Made by a program: the position numbers and the translations under genes
In this document: positions 58,440 through 64,000 of the stretch, piece after piece
Numbering within the stretch: the stretch's first letter is position 1
Layout of the letters: the number at the start of each line of letters is the position of its first letter
Notes under the pieces: generated by a model
What the model was told of the DNA's origin: nothing
The model's input: only the letters and a program-made list of their open reading frames with translations
Database searches by the model: none
Source: Acanthochromis polyacanthus
Lineage: Eukaryota; Chordata; Actinopteri; Pomacentridae
Direction: 5' to 3'
NCBI RefSeq assembly: GCF_021347895.1
Contig: NC_067131.1
Coordinates: 4,616,653-4,680,652, forward strand
Length of the DNA: 64,000 nt

Positions 58440-59690
58440 AAAACAAGCTCGTGTTCAGAGTCACTAAACTTGTCCAGAATGATCTAAACTCGTCCAAAAT
58501 GATTAAAAAATAGCTAAAAATGATTGAAAACAATTGTGCAAAATGCCTCAAAATTTGCCTTAAATGATCTTCAGAGGATAATCACAGTTCTGCACGATGC
58601 AAACCTCAGTCATTGTCACATAAAGTCACAGCTTTTAAAGATAAATTTATTTAGAATGATCCATTTGAATCTAGATTAATAGACTGATTGATAAAACAGT
58701 TCTGTCTGCAGTCTGAGTGTTTTGTTCTGTTTTTTTGGTCATGAAACCTCCTGGAGCTTTCCTGTAATTACAGTAAATTAGCTTTTGTGTCGCGGTTTGC
58801 TGAACAGCCCAATGAGAACAAATGCATGCCGGATCTAGAGGTGAATGTGGACGCTGCACCGACACGCTCTGGGGTTCTTCATCCTCGCCTCAACCATCTG
58901 TCAGCACCGTCCGGGGAATCGCTTTCACCGACCGGCAAACACACCTGGCCTCGCGTAATCAAATGGACAAACATCCACACAGGCGACGCTCATTCGAATC
59001 CATACAGAGATCACCTCTGAACTTAGCCTGAAATGATCTTTAGATGTGACTCAGCAACAAGAACAAGCAGCTAAATGTGTCCAAAATGATCTAAGCTTGT
59101 CCAAAATTATGAAAATGGCTCAAAATTGTTGAAAAGAAAAAAGAAAAGAGCTCAAAGTTGTCCTTAAATGATCTTTAGAGGAGACAAGAGCATACTGGAT
59201 CAATGGAACAAATACCGCGAACAGACGAGCAAGTTGTTAGAAGATACATTCAGCATGGTGAAACATCTTTCTAGAGTTGATGTGCAGAGGCTGGAATGTG
59301 GCTTAGAACTCGTCCAAAATGGCTCAGATGTTGTATAAAATGATCATTTTAATGATATTTTGAGCTACTTTCTATTAAGTTTGAATACTTTATGAGTTAT
59401 TTTGAACAATTCCTGACTCATTTTGGACAATTTTCTGTGACTTTGGACAAGTTTTCAAAAGACTCTCAGACTGAGAGGCAATAAAAGCTGCCAGATCAAG
59501 AGAATAAATGCAGCATGGCTCAAATACAGGGAACAGAGGAGCAAGTTTTTGGAAGATATGTTCAGCATGGAGAACAGCTGATGCATGGAATAGAGAGAAA
59601 ACAAGTTTGTAGAGGCTGTAAAAGTGTACATTTTCATCTTCAAAGTAACTAAATTAGTCCAAAATGTAGTTGTCACATGACATTGGGTCG
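58440..59690. repeat. Local repeat cluster (CCAAAATGATCTAA and AGCATGG blocks)
   Basis: Block X (GTCCARAATGATCTAARCT, then TTRAATGATCTTYAGAGGA) occurs at about 58470-58580 and 59075-59180 in the same orientation, with partial copies at 59012 and 59315. Block Y (GAGCAAGTTGTTAGAAGATA, then TTCAGCATGG) occurs at about 59227 and, diverged, at 59539. Reverse-complement copies of Y occur at 60840-60895 and 61120-61172. Confidence 0.75.
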
Positions 59691-60106
59691 CAGCTGTGGC
59701 TATTCAGGTATGCTAAGGAATACAGATTTTTTTTTGACAAAATCTGGTTGCAATTGGCTCATATTGGGCAGAATTTTATTAAACCACGTCTTATTATTGA
59801 TTTTTTTCATCCCTCTCTAAAGTGTCCTTGAGTTCCTTGAAAGGTGCTTTAAATAAAATGTATTATCATTATTATTATTATTAAATTTGATGAAACGTCA
59901 CTATTTTAAGCCTAGATTTGGTGAATTTTTCCAGTGCAATCATACATCACACATGATTTGACCAGGTACCGTCGAAAAGGTCAAAATCCAACAATTTTTT
60001 CTGTTTTTATAGTTATTGGCTCTGATAAAAAGTGTAATTTTTGTGATTTAAAAAAAAAAAATGGCATTAATGCTCAACACTCCGGTGGATTTCAGGTTCC
60101 GGAGGG
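59691..60106 (+). mobile_element. Modular family copy with GGAGGG/TTAA right end
   Basis: Contains TTTTTGACAAAATCTGG, GGCAGAATTTTATTAAACCA and GGCTCTGATAAAAAGTGTAA as in other copies. It ends GGTTCCGGAGGG, followed by TTAA at 60107-60110. With the TTAA/CCCTCTG left end at 40190, this defines both ends of the family as piggyBac-like. The left end of this copy is not clear. An ATT run lies at 59866-59882. Confidence 0.6.
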
Positions 60107-60110
60107 TTAA

Positions 60111-60807
60111 CACCATCCGCCTCCTCTGCTGCTCTGCCATCTTATCACATTTCCTGCCACAGTTCTAGTTAAACCACCTACCACAGACACACAAACTAAT
60201 TCAACCTGCTGTACTCGGCTCCATTTTTCAGCTATTGCCTCCTCAGTTCCTGGAAATGTCACTTAGCGGCGTGCTAGGCAGTCGTCTTTCTGAATTAATC
60301 CCCGGCTCCTTTGCAGACTAGAACCAAATTGGCAGCGTTCCGTCTAGACATCCGAGGACCTGAAGGCGGGTTATTAAGTTAGCTTATTGATTAGCATGAA
60401 GAAAAAAAATGCTTATTCAAATGTCACAAACAGAAAAGCAGACGGCATTAATACAGTGATGGCGTGATCCGTTTGACCGTAATGGTGGCGGTTTAAATGT
60501 CACCGCGTCATAAAGCTTGAATCTTCCGGACAGCGCCGGCTGAGGATCCGAGAAACTCAACTCGATCGCATCCAAACTGCGGGTTTAAAGGCGGGAGCTG
60601 TCTGAAAAGCGAGCGCTGGGATTACCCGGCCAGGTGGAGAGTCAAAATGTGGAAGAATAAAAGCTGCTGGCGTCGAACCGCTCACTGATTTTACGCCTCC
60701 CTGAGGATAAACGTCAACTCAGCCATGATCTCTGCATGGATTTCAATTCACCTGTGTGGATGATTGCACATATGTATCCCTTTGATTACACGAGACCAGG
60801 TGTTTTC
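60111..60807. other. Unique spacer
   Basis: GC-moderate unique DNA, conserved-looking in places (60370-60470). No gene recognised. Confidence 0.4.
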
Positions 60808-61180
60808 TATCCTGAACACAATTCTTGAAAGGTGTTTCACCATGCTGGATGTATCTCCAACAGTTTGCTCCTCTGTTCTGTTTCTGAGCCACATTTATTC
60901 TACCGATCCATGAGGTTTGAGTCTCCTCTGAAAGTCATTTAAGGCAAATTTAGAGCCAGTTTGCCGTTTGTTTTTCAGTAATCGTGACAAGTTGAAATGG
61001 ATTTGGGTGAATTTGGAGCGATTATCATAATTTTGTACAAATTTAGTTACTTTGCATATGAAAATGTACACTTTTCCAGCATCTACAAACTTTTTCTCTC
61101 TACCCTGCACATCAGTTCTAGAAAGATGTTTCACCATGCGAGATGTATCTCCAACAACTCGCTGCTCTGTAGACAGAAGA
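60808..61180. repeat. Inverted copies of block Y
   Basis: 60808-60900 (CTTGAAAGGTGTTTCACCAT, GTATCTCCAACAGTTTGC) and 61100-61172 (GAAAGATGTTTCACCATGCG, GTATCTCCAACAACTCGC) are two direct copies about 290 bp apart. They are inverted relative to the copies at 59.2 and 59.5 kb, which have a similar spacing (about 310 bp). TTTGGACAAG-like words between them match block X. Confidence 0.75.
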
Positions 61181-62339
61181 GCAGAGGAGGACTTTACTGT
61201 TTACAATGCTTGGTTTTTGCTGCAGCGCTGGATCAACAGGTTGCAGCGTCGCAGAGCTGGAGTTCGTGGTATTTTCTGAAACTCTGCGGTTTCTTGGACA
61301 GCTTTCTCGCTCGCTGAAAGGAAGTGGTTTGTGCCTCCTTTTAGTGAAGCACACAATGTTCCTCTTTTATTCTGCTGCAGCTCAGTTATTTCATTCATTC
61401 TGACGCGATCACGTCCGTATTAAAGAGCCGCTCTGTTCGTTGTCGGAGGAACACAGAAAACCACATTTGTCAGAGATTAGAAAGCCTCTGTGGCATGATG
61501 CCGGCCGCTATTGTTTCTGGGTGCGATTGCTCGGGGCTGTTCGAGCTGCGGAGTGCAAAAGTGTGATGTTTGCAAACGTGTTGAACCTCCTGAACCTGCG
61601 GAGGTTGGCTTTTGCAGGGCGTCACGTTGGGGCTTGGACGGAGCAGTATTAAGTCTTTGTGCACCTGGTCGCCACATTTTCTGTTATTATTCAGACCTGA
61701 CGTCTCTAATTGAGGCTCCAAGAAGCCAAAACTTCCCTCATCGCTCGTTGCTTTGTTGTTTCTTCTCTGGTCATCCAGGAAAAATGCTGTTTGCAAACTT
61801 TTAAGTGTTGAAGTCCTCCTTAATAAAGTCGGACAATCTGGATCTCGGTTGGATCTGCGTAATGTTCCTGTGGTGATGGCTCCGTTTCATCTCCTGCCTC
61901 GTGTTTTTCACGCAGCTCCGGGACGTCAGCTGGAGAGAAATGGCTGCGTGATGGAATAAATCCTGTTTGTCAGGCGGCTGGATCGTGTGCTAATTGGTTT
62001 CGTGTCTTTTTGCGAAGTGGAAAGTCGTGACATCAGCGTTGGTCTCGACCTTCTGCATGTGGAGCGACAGAAATATTTCTTCTTCCTCTGGATGACGCTC
62101 AGTTCTGGCTCTGCAGAGCTGTGGTGACGATTTAAACGGTCAAACAAATTAGCCGCGTTTCCTCGTGCAAAAACTGCTGAACGGAGAGGCTGTTTCTCAT
62201 CAGCATCACTCTTTCTGTCACTGAAGCAGCTTCTTTCTGCGGTCAGATCTTGCTTTTTGCGGTGTTTTCTCCAGTTTGGAAACAAACTCGGTTTCTTGTA
62301 AATCAAATTAGAGACGAAACTGCACATCCAAGAAGCTTT
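61181..62339. other. GC-richer unique spacer
   Basis: Many overlapping frames of 65-133 codons on both strands (for example 61926-62327 minus and 61511-61804 plus) without any domain or consistent splice signals; none called. Confidence 0.4.
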
Positions 62340-62925
62340 AAACTAGTGATAAATGAGTAGTAAGTGATTTCTCTTGTAGATGAGTCACAGGAAAAGACAA
62401 GTTTGTTTTTGCATCGAGCACCAAAAAGCAGCAGTGGAGGTATGAAGGTGCTCAACTTGCTGAAAGGTTTAAAATTCATGTTGTATTTTTTAAAAAATCA
62501 CCAAAATTATACAATTTATCAGAGCCAGAAAACTGTAGAAACACAAAAATTGGATTTTTCATCGATCGACTCATGTTTGATGAACGATTCCATTAAAAAT
62601 CAACCAAATCTAAGCTTACAATTGTGATATTTAGTCTAATTCAGCTTATTTTAGACGTGTCATTTTAAAATATGCACCAGATTCTGTACAAAACTGAAAA
62701 ACTCTGCATTCCTCAACACAAGCGAGAAGACGTACAACTAATCCTGTGTCTCTTTTTGCAACCAGATCTACCTTTTGCCCTGTCTTCTGCTGTTCTTTTC
62801 TCATTTTTCTGCACAGATGTGCTGCCAGCATGGAAGCAAACCCAGTTTCTAGCAGATAAAGTTAAAATAAAACAGCCCCGTACCTCCCAAAAGTCTCAGA
62901 TCGAAGTAAATGACAGAATTTAGTC
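62340..62925 (-). repeat. Antisense fragment of the modular family
   Basis: AAAAAATCACCAAAATTATA, CAATTTATCAGAGCCAGAAA and ACCAGATTCTGTACAAAACTGAAAA follow the module order of 55.3-56.7 kb, with a single copy of each module. Confidence 0.65.
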
Positions 62926-64000
62926 CTACAAAGTAAGAAAGAGGCAAATTTTCTTCTATTTTCTTGCAAAAACAGGCTGCAGCATGATGTGTTGGAGTGA
63001 ATTAGAGCTTTTTCACATTGCACAAATTGTAGAGTCGATGCTGAAGTGGTATATGGTGCAGCCGACTTGGTATCTTGTGTGTTGTATTGAACGTCTTTTC
63101 ATGCAGTGAGAGTCAATGAAGGCTCTGCTGTACTGAGACACGGCACAAAACTCACTCCTGTGTAGTAGCTACAAGCTGCTCAACGCCTCTTACTGCGTTT
63201 AAACTGTCCTTCCTGGCTTTTATAAAGACACTACAGAGTGTTCTGGTCTGTTTCTGTTCCCCGATTCTTCATATTTAAAGATGACATGCAGTTAAGCCGT
63301 TAAATAATGGTTCCACGGCTGCTGTTTGCTGCATCATACATCATTTTAAATAGAACTTATTCCATTTCCTCTCTGGAGCGTTGCATTTGATCGTGTTCTG
63401 AGCGCTTCAAGGTTGCATGAAATTGAATTAAATGCTTGTTTACATTCATTATATCTTTGAGGCCTTGGAAAAAGATTAATTTAAAGCAGTAGTATTTCTT
63501 TCACTTTCACATGACGAGAACACATCGAGGTGAGAATAGAGAGAAAATGAAGCCAGGAGGGGATTATTGTGACGATTATTTCCTGGAAAAAGGGAAGAAG
63601 CTGCAGGTGAATGAGATAAAATTCATCCTGTGAGGCTTCTCCTGCTGATTACTTACATATGACAGGCATTTTTTTGTTGTTTAAATATGCAAATGAGGTG
63701 TTATCTATGCACTCATTTGCATAGATATAGAGAAATCTGAGCACTGGATGAAACCAGCTTCATAACTCTTGTTTGTATTTTGTCGACATGAAGCTTTTTA
63801 TTGAGAGGAATTTAAATGTCTCTCTTTATATCCTTCCATAAATCAGAATCTACTGTCAACAGTGTGGAAAAAAAATCGATTTTCAGCATGTTTTCAGGAG
63901 TGAAATATTCCATAAATCAGGCTGTGAATGATGTATGAACGAACAAACTCTGTAATATAGATGGATAGAAATAAAACTGGAAAGTTCTGAAGTGAAGTTT
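62926..64000. other. Spacer; conserved-looking right part
   Basis: No gene. 63440-63850 has the AT-rich, homeodomain/POU-site texture of vertebrate enhancers and contains the inverted octamers at 63686-63723. The window ends in unremarkable sequence. Confidence 0.4.
63686..63723. promoter_or_regulatory. Inverted pair of octamer motifs
   Basis: TATGCAAATGAG (63686-63697) and CTCATTTGCATA (63712-63723) are perfect 12-bp reverse complements with a 14-bp spacer. Each contains the octamer ATGCAAAT, the consensus for POU/Oct factors. The site lies in otherwise unique, AT-rich DNA. That it works as an enhancer is an inference. Confidence 0.5.

Overview
The window looks like non-coding DNA of a ray-finned (teleost) fish. 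The grounds are an intact Tc1-type transposon, several hAT and piggyBac-like non-autonomous elements of types common in teleosts, long AC and CTTT microsatellites, and AT-rich spacer with no compact gene array. I found no host protein-coding exon that I can name. Almost all long open frames are low-complexity tandem repeats or chance.

Layout. 1-11 kb: spacer with a palindromic hAT MITE (1988-2201, perfect 8-bp target duplication), dispersed repeats and a few unique, conserved-looking AT-rich stretches. 11.8-13.5 kb: a complete Tc1/mariner element with about 212-bp inverted repeats and an uninterrupted 344-codon DD34E transposase on the minus strand. 17.9-18.8 kb: a CpG island with a probable plus-strand promoter and untranslated first exon, ending in a consensus donor (GTAAGT at 18568). 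Weak downstream exon candidates lie at 19201-19257 and 54670-54749. If these belong together, most of the window is the first intron(s) of a large unidentified gene whose coding exons lie beyond the right edge. 20.0-22.3 kb: a macro-tandem array of about 0.4-kb units. 22-41 kb: mosaic of dispersed repeats, a 0.7-kb CTTT array (31.0-31.75 kb), five tandem modules of 233-237 bp (33.4-34.5 kb) and a piggyBac-like MITE with a 105-bp near-perfect hairpin (39069-39622). 42-48.6 kb: AC microsatellite, a fold-back repeat, a deleted hAT element that keeps a BED zinc-finger reading frame (44264-44885), a TIR element with 9-bp target duplications that carries a piece of a RecQ-like helicase (46547-47120), and a Tc1-like remnant (47976-48568). 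49-64 kb: more tandem duplications, a hAT element with an internal 21-bp minisatellite (53417-54230), a 0.8-kb expansion of the same 21-bp unit (57.24-58.03 kb), inverted clusters of a local repeat (58.4-61.2 kb), and a conserved-looking stretch with two inverted octamer motifs (63686-63723).

How the parts work together. The only product likely to act is the Tc1 transposase, which would bind the paired direct repeats in its own termini. The other elements are non-autonomous and would depend on transposases elsewhere. I did not find a new multi-gene system. The most unusual items are the helicase-bearing TIR element, a repeat family whose separate internal modules are amplified in different copies, and a 21-bp minisatellite that recurs at three loci, at two of them inside mobile-element-like sequence.
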